Shown: positions 1 through 6,668 of the stretch, in pieces | Position numbering within the stretch: position 1 is the first letter of the stretch | Layout of the letters: every line of letters begins with the position of its first letter | Assembly (NCBI RefSeq): GCF_007671685.1 | Contig: NZ_VCNL01000001.1 | Location: forward strand, 806,001-870,000 | Origin: Halorubrum salsamenti | GTDB taxonomy: Archaea > Halobacteriota > Halobacteria > Halobacteriales > Haloferacaceae | Direction: 5' to 3' | Length of the DNA stretch: 64,000 bases | The notes under the pieces: generated by a model | Told to the model about the DNA's origin: nothing | The model's database searches: none | Seen by the model: the letters and a program-made list of their open reading frames with translations, nothing else | Translations under genes and position numbers: made by a program

Positions 1-301
1 GGCCCGCGGCGAGATGGGCGCCGCGTTCGACATCGACCTGCTGAAGCCCACGCTGTTCAGCACGGAGTACCTCGTCGCGGTGCTGATGCCCATCGTCGTC
101 GCGATGATCACGTGGATCATCACGGCGGTGCTCTCGGTGACGGTCATCGGCCTCCTGCTCGTTCCCTTCGTCCAGTTCTACGGACAGGTCGCCGTGTTCC
201 GGATGTTCGGCTCCGCGTTCGCGAGCGTGAACGACCGGATCGACACGGAGTCGGCCGGTAACGACGCCGGTGCAGTCGGCGGCGACGACCTCGCGTACTG
301 A
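1..301 (+). CDS. DUF4013-type membrane protein, C-terminal part (5' end outside window)
   Basis: The reading frame is open from the first bases of the window (frame starts at base 2) and ends at a TGA at 299-301, so only the C-terminal ~100 residues are present. What is visible is a long hydrophobic stretch with two probable membrane segments (around [20 protein letters not shown] and [18 protein letters not shown]) followed by FRMFGSAFA and a hydrophilic acidic tail. That order, a paired helix then FRxxGxAFA and a polar tail, is how haloarchaeal DUF4013 proteins end. Function of the family is not known. The DUF assignment rests on a partial sequence and is moderately sure. Confidence 0.6.
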   Translation, partial: ARGEMGAAFDIDLLKPTLFSTEYLVAVLMPIVVAMITWIITAVLSVTVIGLLLVPFVQFYGQVAVFRMFGSAFASVNDRIDTESAGNDAGAVGGDDLAY

Positions 302-343
302 AACCGCCTCGGCGACGACTGCCGACGCGTCTCGCGACGCGCC

Positions 344-350
344 TTTTAAA
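344..350 (+). promoter_or_regulatory. TATA box of engB
   Basis: TTTTAAA lies 25-31 bases before the ATG at 375. This is the normal spacing for a leaderless haloarchaeal transcript and is the reason for preferring the ATG at 375 over an in-frame upstream ATG at 270, which would lie inside the preceding gene. Confidence 0.6.
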
Positions 351-374
351 CCGCTCAACCGCTCACGTACGGAT

Positions 375-995
375 ATGTTCGAAGACCGGCCGGACCGCGA
401 CGCCGAGGTCGTCCTCGTGGGACGCTCGAACGTCGGCAAGTCCACGCTGATGCGCGAGCTGACGGGCCACGACTTCTCGACCGGCGGCAAGCCGGGGGTC
501 ACCCGCCAGCCGAACCACTTCGACTGGGCCAGCGAGAGCTTCATGTTCACGGACCTGCCCGGGTTCGGGTTCATGTCCGGCGTCGAGGAGGAGCACCGCG
601 AGGCGATCAAGACGAACATCGTCCGCTACTTGGAGGAGAACGCCGACTCGATTCTGGCGGGCGTCGTCGTGATGGACGGGAAGGCCGCCGTCGACATCAT
701 CGACCGCCACGCCGAGCGCGGGAACATTCCACACGACGTGGAGATGTTCGGCTTCCTGGAGGACGTCGGCGTCGAGCCCATCGTCGCCGTCAACAAGACC
801 GACAAGATCGACGACCTCGACGAGCGGCTCGACGAGATCTGTGACCGGCTCGGGCTGTACCCGCCGTGGCAGCAGTGGTCCGACCGGATCGCCCCGATCT
901 GCGCGAAGCGCGGCGATATCGAGGCGTTAGAGGAGTGTCTCCGGACCCGGTTCCACGAGCACAACCGCGACGACCTGCTGAAGTTCGTCGCGTGA
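375..995 (+). CDS. engB: EngB-family GTP-binding protein
   Basis: A 206-residue TRAFAC-class GTPase of the EngB/YihA family, which in bacteria assists late ribosome assembly. The P-loop GRSNVGKST is at residues 16-24, the switch-II region DLPGFGF follows at about 57-63, and the base-specificity motif NKTD is near residue 140. Length matches the family (about 200 residues). The ATG at 375 is chosen because a TATA box sits at 344-350; an in-frame ATG at 270 would add a 35-residue low-complexity stretch overlapping the DUF4013 gene. A role in archaeal ribosome assembly is inferred from bacterial homologues, not shown. Confidence 0.9.
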   Translation: MFEDRPDRDAEVVLVGRSNVGKSTLMRELTGHDFSTGGKPGVTRQPNHFDWASESFMFTDLPGFGFMSGVEEEHREAIKTNIVRYLEENADSILAGVVVMDGKAAVDIIDRHAERGNIPHDVEMFGFLEDVGVEPIVAVNKTDKIDDLDERLDEICDRLGLYPPWQQWSDRIAPICAKRGDIEALEECLRTRFHEHNRDDLLKFVA

Positions 996-1039
996 GGATC
1001 CGCCTGCTCTTTTAACCCGTTCGGCGGCGATGGAGCCGT

Positions 1040-1408
1040 ATGAACGCCCGTCCCGTCGCGGCGCTCGGCGTCGCGCTCACGACGTTCCTCGCCGTCGCCG
1101 CGCTGCTCACCGACCTCCTCGCGGCTCGGATCGCGTTTTCCGCGATCGTCGGGCTCCCGGTCGGGCTCGTCGCCGGCGCCATCGCCGGAATCGAGACGTG
1201 GGCGCGCCTCTGGCGCTCCCCGCGGGCTCGACCGCTCCTGCTCGCGGTCGCCGCGTTCGGCTACGCGCTCCTCGTCGCCGCCGCGGTCTCCTACGCGATA
1301 CCCCCGGCTCGCGGTCTCGTGAGCGTCAGTACGGTCGTTCCGTTCGCCGTCGCCTGCGCGGTCGCCGCGTTCCTCCTTGCTCGCCGGTACGCCGACCGGA
1401 TCGCGTGA
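1040..1408 (+). CDS. Small four-helix membrane protein, function unknown
   Basis: A 122-residue protein with four hydrophobic segments (about residues 8-28, 34-54, 65-88 and 97-115) separated by short polar loops containing Arg and Asp. No catalytic or ligand-binding motif is visible. A TTTTAA box at about 1010-1015 is 25-30 bases before the ATG, supporting this start and independent transcription. It converges on the AzlCD operon, whose last stop is 30 bases away. I do not recognise a named family. Confidence 0.7.
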   Translation: MNARPVAALGVALTTFLAVAALLTDLLAARIAFSAIVGLPVGLVAGAIAGIETWARLWRSPRARPLLLAVAAFGYALLVAAAVSYAIPPARGLVSVSTVVPFAVACAVAAFLLARRYADRIA

Positions 1409-1437
1409 CCGGTGGGAGAGGCAGGCGATCGTCGCCC

Positions 1438-1794
1438 TCAGGCGAACACGACGAACCGGAACAGCCACAGCGTGACCATCCCGACGCCGATGGTCGCCGT
1501 TACGTTCTCCGTACGCCACGCGACCGCGCCGGCGACGACGCCGGCGATCAGTCGCTCGTCGACGAGCGTGGCCGCGACCGAGGGGCGAATCGTCACGAGG
1601 TCCGGGAGCACGAGCGCCGCGAGCACCGCCGGCGGAACGTATCGGAGGGGGCGTTTGATCCGGGATGGCACCTCGTCGATCCGCCCGAACAGGTGGATGA
1701 AGGAGAGCCGGAACCCGTACGTCGCGAGCCCGATGAGGAGGATGGCGAGCCAGATCCCGAGCGAGCCGCCGAAGAGGGCGGACCCGCCCGTCAC
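1438..1794 (-). CDS. azlD: AzlD-like branched-chain amino acid transport protein
   Basis: A 118-residue membrane protein of the AzlD family, the small partner of AzlC in a two-subunit exporter of branched-chain amino acids and analogues (known from Bacillus AzlCD and E. coli YgaZH). Four hydrophobic segments are visible, and the pattern LATYGFRLSFIHLFGR followed by RYVPPAVLAALVLPDL is typical of the family. The start is the GTG at 1794, whose bases overlap the TGA of azlC (GTGA), so translation is probably coupled. Longer readings of this frame only extend into azlC and lack homology. It is the last gene of the minus-strand operon. Confidence 0.85.
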   Translation of the reverse strand: MTGGSALFGGSLGIWLAILLIGLATYGFRLSFIHLFGRIDEVPSRIKRPLRYVPPAVLAALVLPDLVTIRPSVAATLVDERLIAGVVAGAVAWRTENVTATIGVGMVTLWLFRFVVFA

Positions 1795-2561
1795 TCGCCG
1801 AACACCTCCGTCAGCAGGCCGACGGCGATGCCGGAGACGGCTCCCGTGAGCAGCCCGAGGTTCAAGGGGAGCCCCGCGGCGACGACCGCGACGGCTCCGC
1901 CGGCGACGCCCGCAGCGGTCGTCGGTCGGTCCTTCATCGCAGGAACGAGGAGCGCGAGGAACACCAGCGGGACCGCGAAGGTCAGCCCCCACGCGTCGGG
2001 GACGCTGGCGCCGACGACGACGCCGATCACCGTCCCGATCTGCCAGACGACCCACAGCGCCGCGGCCGCGCCGAGGTAGTAGCGCCACCGGCTGCGCTCC
2101 GGGTTCGCCTCGAACTCCGCGACCGAGAGCGCGTACGCCTGATCGGTGAGCAGGTACGCGAGGCCCGCCCGGAACCTGCGGCCGTAGTCCGCGAAGTGCG
2201 GCGCGATCGAGGCCGAGTACATCACCATCCGGACGTTGATCACGACCGCGGTGCCGACCACGACCGCGAACGGCGCGTTCGACCCGATCAGATCGATCGC
2301 GGCGAGCTGAGACGCCCCCGCGAACACGATCACCGACATCCCGACCGCCTCCGCGAGTCCGAGCCCGGCGTCGACGGCGGCGATGCCGGCGACCAGCGCG
2401 AACGGAGCGATGCCGAGCAGCAGCGGCGACACGTCTCTGACGCCGGCCCGGACGTCGCCGGCGGAGGGATCGTCGCCGGGATGATCGCCGGCGGAGGGAT
2501 CGTCGCCGGGATGATCGCCGGCAGAGGGATCGCCGTCGGCGAGGTCTCCGTCCACGGTCAC
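1791..2561 (-). CDS. azlC: AzlC-like branched-chain amino acid permease
   Basis: A 256-residue permease of the AzlC/YgaZ family. After a hydrophilic N-terminus of about 40 residues, the conserved core starts at DVSPLLLGIAPFALVAGIAA and includes VFAGASQLAAIDLIG and NVRMVMYSASIAPHF, both diagnostic of AzlC. The start is the GTG at 2561, overlapping the trmJ-like stop as GTGA; the 4-base overlaps on both sides suggest translational coupling through the operon. The N-terminal 40 residues are odd: they contain a perfect 30-base tandem duplication encoding D/G/P/S/H/A-rich decapeptides (2461-2533), so that part is probably unstructured and may vary in length between strains. Confidence 0.87.
   Translation of the reverse strand: MTVDGDLADGDPSAGDHPGDDPSAGDHPGDDPSAGDVRAGVRDVSPLLLGIAPFALVAGIAAVDAGLGLAEAVGMSVIVFAGASQLAAIDLIGSNAPFAVVVGTAVVINVRMVMYSASIAPHFADYGRRFRAGLAYLLTDQAYALSVAEFEANPERSRWRYYLGAAAALWVVWQIGTVIGVVVGASVPDAWGLTFAVPLVFLALLVPAMKDRPTTAAGVAGGAVAVVAAGLPLNLGLLTGAVSGIAVGLLTEVFGE
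2461..2533. repeat. 30-base tandem repeat inside azlC
   Basis: Two identical 30-base units (2461-2490 and 2491-2520) are followed by a partial, diverged third unit. The length is a multiple of three, so the frame of azlC is kept and only the flexible N-terminal tail of the permease would change if copy number changed. Confidence 0.9.
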
Positions 2562-3424
2562 TCTCGCGGGTAGACGGGCTCGTCGTACTTCGACGCGAGG
2601 TGGTCGGCGTGTTCCAGCTTCGCGTTCGCCTTGCGGAACGTGCCGAGCAGCGAGTGGATCTCGCGTTCGGTCGGGTGCGCGCGCCCGAGCAGCCGGCGCA
2701 TCAGCAGTGCGTTCTTCTCCCGTACGTGTTCGCGCTGACCGGTGGCCTCGAGGAAGTCGCCGAAATACTCGTGGAAGCGCTCCACGTCGGCCTCGGGGGC
2801 GCGCGTGACCGCGGTGTCGGGGAGCTGGGTCTCGCCGACGGTGAGATCGCGGAGCTCGTACAGCAGGACCGTGGCGGCCTGCCCGAGGTTCAAGACGGGG
2901 TAGTCGTCGTCGGCCGGGATCGAGCACACCTCGTCGAGCCGCGAGAGCTCCTCGTTGTTGAGTCCGCGTCCCTCTCGGCCGAAGACGATGGCGGTGGGCG
3001 CGTCCACGGTCTCCAGCGACGTTCGCAGTTCCGTGGGCGTCTTAAACGGGTACCGCTCGTGGCTCTGGTCGTCCTCGCCGGTGATCGCGGTGGTGCCGAC
3101 CGTGTGGTAGTTCGCGACGATCTCGTCGAAGGTCACCTCGTCGGCGTTCGGGAGCACGTCCTCGCGGGCGTGGCCGGCGAATCCGTACGCCTCGCCGTCC
3201 TCTTTCAGTTCCGGCGGATCGACCAGCTTGAGGTCCGTGAGCCCGAAGTTCTTCATCGCTCGGGCGATGGTACCGACGTTTCCGGGCGTCTCCGGCTCGA
3301 CGACGACCACGACCGGCTTGCGGCGGGTCTGCGAGTCGGCGTCGGTAGCGGCGTCGGTGTCGGGGCTATCGGCGGTCGCGTCGTCGGTGCGGTCGGCGCC
3401 GTCGCCCTCGTCGGCTCCGCTCAT
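2558..3424 (-). CDS. trmJ: TrmJ-like SPOUT RNA 2'-O-methyltransferase
   Basis: A 288-residue SPOUT-class methyltransferase of the TrmJ/SpoU type. TrmJ homologues 2'-O-methylate the nucleoside at position 32 of tRNAs using S-adenosylmethionine. The catalytic domain begins at KPVVVVVEPETPGNVGTIAR (about residues 36-55), continues with MKNFGLTDLKLVDPP, and contains the knot motifs IVFGREGRGLNNEEL and NLGQAATVLLYEL. The N-terminal 35 residues are acidic and low in complexity; the C-terminal helical extension (about 230-288) is usual for the TrmJ group. The ATG at 3424 overlaps the stop of the upstream gene as ATGA. Substrate is inferred from family only. Confidence 0.85.
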   Translation of the reverse strand: MSGADEGDGADRTDDATADSPDTDAATDADSQTRRKPVVVVVEPETPGNVGTIARAMKNFGLTDLKLVDPPELKEDGEAYGFAGHAREDVLPNADEVTFDEIVANYHTVGTTAITGEDDQSHERYPFKTPTELRTSLETVDAPTAIVFGREGRGLNNEELSRLDEVCSIPADDDYPVLNLGQAATVLLYELRDLTVGETQLPDTAVTRAPEADVERFHEYFGDFLEATGQREHVREKNALLMRRLLGRAHPTEREIHSLLGTFRKANAKLEHADHLASKYDEPVYPRE

Positions 3425-4008
3425 CGGTTCGACGGGTAGTCGGTCGAGAGATCGACGTCTTCGAAGTCGTCCTCGCTCAGCTTGTCCTCTTCCTCGTCGT
3501 CCGTCTCGCCGGCGAGTTCGAGGATGTCGATCCGGTCGCCGTCGAAGTCCTGCTCGACGCGCTCCTGGATGTCCTGCTGGTCCGGTAGGTCCGGAAGTCC
3601 GTCGGGGTCCTCCTCGACGTGCTCGACGGAACCGTACCCCTCGGGAGCCTCGTTGCCCGCGGCGACCCACTCGTGGAACCGGTCGCCGAACTCGAGGGAG
3701 CCGGCGTGCTCGCTGCCGCCCTCCTCGCGGAACCAGTAGATCAGGTCCGGCTCGTGTTCGGGACAGAGCAGTACCTCCCCCTTCGGCTCGCCGTAGACGA
3801 TCTCGGCCTGATTACAGCGGTGAACCTCCGCCTCGCCGTGTTCGAGGTAACAGACGTCGCAGGGCTCCTCGACGAGGCTGACGAGCCTGACGAGGCGCTC
3901 CCGGGGCTCCTCGGGGATCTCGTCGAGGGGCTTCAGCTCCTCGTCGTCGGTGAATATCTCGTCCTCGTCGAACCGCCATCCGCGGAGGCCGACGCTCACT
4001 TTCGCCAT
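3421..4008 (-). CDS. Conserved haloarchaeal protein with Cys/His metal-site pattern
   Basis: A 195-residue acidic protein, first gene of the operon with trmJ, azlC and azlD. It begins MAKVSVGLRGWRF and carries CDVCYLEHG, then HRCNQAEIVYGEP, then LLCPEHEPDLIYWF: a CxxC, a later Cys and a CxxH that could bind zinc. The last 70 residues are Asp/Glu-rich and probably disordered. A TATA-like box (TTTTAT on the minus strand, about 4031-4037) is 24-30 bases upstream of the ATG. No function can be named. Its fixed overlap with an RNA methylase gene weakly suggests an RNA-related job. Confidence 0.75.
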   Translation of the reverse strand: MAKVSVGLRGWRFDEDEIFTDDEELKPLDEIPEEPRERLVRLVSLVEEPCDVCYLEHGEAEVHRCNQAEIVYGEPKGEVLLCPEHEPDLIYWFREEGGSEHAGSLEFGDRFHEWVAAGNEAPEGYGSVEHVEEDPDGLPDLPDQQDIQERVEQDFDGDRIDILELAGETDDEEEDKLSEDDFEDVDLSTDYPSNR

Positions 4009-4104
4009 GCGCGAGGTTACGCGAGGCGCGGATAAAAGCGCGTCCTTCCGGGGACGAACGCCCCGTTCGCGAGGCATATACGGGCGCGGTCCGTACCCCC
4101 GTCA

Positions 4105-4773
4105 ATGCGACGACGGAAAGTTCTCGCGGCGGCGGGTGTCGCGTCGATCGGCGGGCTCGCGGGCTGCGGGGGGAGCGCGCCGACGGCAGACGAGGGGGGC
4201 GGGAGCGGCGACGACGGGAGCGGCGACGACGGGAGCGGCGACGACGGGAGCGGCGACGACGGGAGCGGCGACGACGGGAGCGGCGACGGCAGTGACGGAG
4301 ACGACGAGGCGGGTGGCGACGGCGAGACCGACACCGTCACCGACGACCTCCCCTCCGACTGGCCCTCCGGGAGGTACGCCGACTACGACGCGACCACGGT
4401 CACGGTCCGAGACGCCGAGGGCGACGATCTGGGTGCGGTGCGGGCCGCGATCGCAAGAACGGGGGACGACCGAGGCCGCGGCCTCAGCGACGCCCCCTCC
4501 CTCCCCGAGAACGCCGGGATGCTGTTCGTGTTCCCGGAGCCGCGCGACTCGCTGACGTTCATCATGCCGGACATGGACTTCGGGATCGACATCGTCTACG
4601 TCGACGCTGAGAGGACGATCACTCGGATCCACAACGCGCCGGAACCGGGACCGAACGAGGACGGGAGCGAGCAGGAGTACGACGGCTCGGGCCAGTACGT
4701 GCTGGAAGTTCCTTACGAGTGGACCGACAGGCGGGGCGTCGAGGTCGGTGACTCGCTGGCGTTTGAGCTTTGA
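4105..4773 (+). CDS. Exported lipoprotein with DUF192 domain
   Basis: A 222-residue secreted protein. An N-terminal MRRRKVLAAAG with lipobox GLAGC (Cys 21) marks it as a lipid-anchored protein; the Arg-rich start suggests Tat export, as is common in haloarchaea. Residues 24-75 form a Gly/Ser/Asp linker made of a 15-base tandem repeat. The rest is a DUF192 domain: GLSDAPSLPENAGMLFVFPE, then FIMPDMDFGIDIVYVD, then TRIHNAPEPG and a C-terminal VEVGDSLAFEL. The family's usual KxWM is replaced here by FIMPDM. DUF192 function is unknown. The TGA lies exactly at the boundary of the neighbouring insertion element, and the C-terminus looks intact. Confidence 0.85.
   Translation: MRRRKVLAAAGVASIGGLAGCGGSAPTADEGGGSGDDGSGDDGSGDDGSGDDGSGDDGSGDGSDGDDEAGGDGETDTVTDDLPSDWPSGRYADYDATTVTVRDAEGDDLGAVRAAIARTGDDRGRGLSDAPSLPENAGMLFVFPEPRDSLTFIMPDMDFGIDIVYVDAERTITRIHNAPEPGPNEDGSEQEYDGSGQYVLEVPYEWTDRRGVEVGDSLAFEL
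4201..4288. repeat. 15-base tandem repeat in lipoprotein linker
   Basis: Five perfect 15-base units (GGGAGCGGCGACGAC) run from 4201 to 4275, followed by a partial unit. Each unit encodes Gly-Ser-Gly-Asp-Asp, giving a flexible acidic spacer between the lipid anchor and the DUF192 domain. Copy number is likely to vary by slippage without breaking the frame. Confidence 0.95.
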
Positions 4774-4980
4774 CATCCTCCCGCGCCTGAAGACGCGGGA
4801 ATCCCACGGTACCGCACCGCTGAGTTGGGATATTATGGTTCGCGGTTAGCAACCTGTTCTCGTGGGGCGAAACGGCCCTCACTACGGTCGAACAAGTGAA
4901 CCGCTGGCTGTGCCAACCAGCCGTTATCCCTATCGCCGCCATCCGTGGCGAGACTCGGGAGTACCTTTTGTCGAATGTTC
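4774..4980 (-). ncRNA. Possible omega/reRNA region at the tnpB 3' end
   Basis: In characterised IS200/IS605 elements the guide RNA for TnpB is transcribed in the same direction as tnpB and overlaps its 3' end and the right element end. Here the equivalent region is the last ~150 bases of tnpB plus the 59 bases to the element end, including the hairpin at 4780-4799. No RNA can be proved from sequence alone; the upstream limit is arbitrary. Confidence 0.35.
4780..4799 (-). repeat. Subterminal hairpin of the element, right end
   Basis: CCCGCG at 4780-4785 pairs with CGCGGG at 4794-4799 around an 8-base loop. It lies 7 bases from the DUF192 stop codon and matches in design the hairpin at the other end of the element. 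Confidence 0.8.
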
Positions 4981-6107
4981 TCCGCACCGTTCACGTCCGC
5001 GTTCGCAACCGTATTGCACTTCTCACATACGTACAACCCACGTTCGACACGCTGGTTGTCATCCGTGTGACCACATGCTGAACACGACTTCGACGTATCG
5101 CGTTCCGACACCAATTCCACGTCGATGCCTTCGGCTTCCGCCTTGTAGTCAACTAGCGCCGTGAAACGGTCAAACGCCCATCCGTGCAAATCAAGATTAC
5201 CGTGGTCGCCCCAATTCCGAGACTCGCCGTTCTCGTCGTCCTCTCGGATCCCGCCGAGGTCGCCAACGACAAGAGTCCCGACATCTCGTTCGATGCACTC
5301 CTCGACAATCGCTTTCGAGAGCGCGTGCAAGAAGTGTGTCCGACGACCAGTCCGCGTCCGGTCAAGACGGGTGGCCTCACGAGACGAGGAATCGTCGCAC
5401 TTAGCCTTCTTCTTCGTGAAGTAGTATTCGTCCTCTTTGAGTGCGCCACCGGGATACAACACCGATTCACCGCCGAACGAGACGGCGGCGAAGTTGCAAA
5501 TCCCGAGGTCAACACCGGCCACTTCATCGCCCGGTGGTTCCGGGTCGATGACGGTGCGACAGACGAATTGAAGCCGCCACTCGTCGCGCTTGTAGATCGC
5601 GCGAACCTGTTGAATGTCCCACTCGGTCAGGTCAACATCCGGGCGAGTCTGGTACTCACACAAAATGAAGTCTGAGCGGTGTTCTTTCAGGTTGCGGCCT
5701 TTCGAGAGGCGGACACGAGTGAACTGTGCGTCGTGCTTGAAGCCAGCCGCTTTGAACGACACGGTTGAACGTGGGTGGGAGTCTCCGTGTTTGCGGTAGC
5801 CGGGCGGTCGGGCACGGTCGTCGCCGTTCCGACGCTTGCCGAACCAACCGTTGAACGCTTCAGCGAGTTCTTCGAGAACGCGCTGACTGGATTGAGAATG
5901 TAAGCCCGTGTAGCGTTCGTGGCTTTTGAGTTCGGCTTTGAGTTCCCCGTCATCGGGGATCTCGCCCGTTTCATCCCACTGTTCTTGTGTATAGTAGCGA
6001 CCGACGTTCCAGAGTTTTGAGGCGGCCCATCCGAGTTGGTTGAGGTCGTCACGAACCTGTTGCTGATTCGTGATAGTAGCCTCGAAGGTTCGGATGGTTC
6101 GACTCAT
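4833..6107 (-). CDS. tnpB: TnpB-like RNA-guided nuclease homologue
   Basis: A 424-residue TnpB of the IS1341 group. The N-terminal helical/beta part (about 1-190) is followed by a RuvC-like fold: RuvC-I Asp in GVDLGICN (D200), RuvC-III Asp in NADVNGAEN (D371), and a four-cysteine zinc site CSAC (342, 345) and CEKC (361, 364). The RuvC-II position, normally Glu in a (V/I)EDL pattern, reads VVGDL here, with Gly at 282. The nuclease may therefore be inactive or use another acidic residue. Active relatives cut DNA beside the element's target motif under guidance of an RNA from the element end. The ATG at 6107 gives full family length. Confidence 0.9.
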   Translation of the reverse strand: MSRTIRTFEATITNQQQVRDDLNQLGWAASKLWNVGRYYTQEQWDETGEIPDDGELKAELKSHERYTGLHSQSSQRVLEELAEAFNGWFGKRRNGDDRARPPGYRKHGDSHPRSTVSFKAAGFKHDAQFTRVRLSKGRNLKEHRSDFILCEYQTRPDVDLTEWDIQQVRAIYKRDEWRLQFVCRTVIDPEPPGDEVAGVDLGICNFAAVSFGGESVLYPGGALKEDEYYFTKKKAKCDDSSSREATRLDRTRTGRRTHFLHALSKAIVEECIERDVGTLVVGDLGGIREDDENGESRNWGDHGNLDLHGWAFDRFTALVDYKAEAEGIDVELVSERDTSKSCSACGHTDDNQRVERGLYVCEKCNTVANADVNGAENIRQKVLPSLATDGGDRDNGWLAQPAVHLFDRSEGRFAPREQVANREP

Positions 6108-6217
6108 TTTCTGGCTTCATAACTGGTTATGAGTGCTGTTTTGTTAATAGTGGTGGTTGCCGTGGAATATCCGGCCCTGCTATCGCCGGTGGGTTGTGCA
6201 GGAGTTGTCGGATTCAT

Positions 6218-6237
6218 CCTGCGCCTAAAGGCGCAGG
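6218..6237 (-). repeat. Subterminal hairpin of the element, left end
   Basis: CCTGCGCC at 6218-6225 pairs with GGCGCAGG at 6230-6237 around the tetraloop TAAA. It is the likely transposase-recognition hairpin at the end upstream of tnpB. Confidence 0.8.
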
Positions 6238-6291
6238 TATTCTCCTTGATTCTATATAAGTCGTGATCGTCGTCGGATCTCCGGCCGTTTA

Positions 6292-6591
6292 TTTATAAAT
6301 GGTACTTGACGGAGCGACCGTGAACATCGCCAAAGCCCCAGCCGCGAGGACGGGGCAGGCGACGCAAGCACTGGAGGGAGTGAGTGAAGCGAACGACCGA
6401 AGCGCACAGCGAGCGTGCGCCGTCCTCGCGGCTGCCCCTTCGAGTCCATCCCCACGGCACCACAGCCTCACACCTCCCCAGCCTCGCGGCTCCCTTCGCT
6501 TCGCTCCGGTCGCCGCGTCCCTCGCGCGTGCTCCTCGTGGCCTCTCGGCCACTCGGAGGCACGCGCCACCGCACCGCCGGTGATTTATAAA
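6292..6591 (+). repeat. Structured dispersed repeat, copy 1
   Basis: A 300-base noncoding element bounded by TTTATAAA at 6292-6299 and again at 6584-6591. In order it holds CAAAGCCCCAG; a perfect 15-base inverted repeat (6339-6353 with 6420-6434) enclosing a 66-base loop; CTGCCCCTTCGAGTCC; CCTCCCCAGCCTCG; a short stem GCGGC/GCCGC; and a long imperfect hairpin starting GCGCGTGC (6524-6531) and ending GCACGCGC (6559-6566). The same parts recur at 23826-24013 and 45702-46014. All frames through it are stem-dependent low-complexity translations, so I call no gene. It could be a nonautonomous mobile element or a family of structured RNAs. Confidence 0.8.
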
Positions 6592-6668
6592 CGGTTGTCG
6601 CCACCGATCCCCCGGCGAGCGCGTCGGGTACTCGTCCCGTTTATGTCGCTCGCGCCCGTGGTGAGCGT

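Larger units (their letters stand above)
4774..6245 (-). mobile_element. IS200/IS605-family element of IS1341 type (tnpB only)
   Basis: The element consists of one tnpB gene on the minus strand flanked by subterminal hairpins at 4780-4799 and 6218-6237, in direct orientation to each other, as expected for IS200/IS605 ends. The two ends share the pattern CATCCT...GCGCCT(g/a)AAg...GAAT or GTAT. No tnpA (Y1 transposase) is present, so it cannot move alone and would need a transposase in trans. The outer limits are estimates to within about 10 bases, because these elements make no target duplication. It sits directly after the DUF192 stop codon. Confidence 0.8.

Noticed and set aside
626..1519. 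Long Arg/Pro/Gly-rich frames antisense to engB and its neighbour, and many similar long frames elsewhere
   Set aside because: In DNA with GC-rich third codon positions, shadow frames stay open over real genes. These have no domains, and their composition is that of out-of-frame haloarchaeal DNA.
2461..2533. Tandem repeat considered as a CRISPR or integration site
   Set aside because: The units are directly adjacent without spacers, preserve the azlC frame and encode a low-complexity tail.
6293..6604. Several 60-130 codon frames on both strands inside repeat copy 1, with similar ones in copies 2 and 3
   Set aside because: They are open because of GC bias, their translation changes with the stem sequences, and the three copies do not keep one frame. 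Structure, not protein, is conserved.
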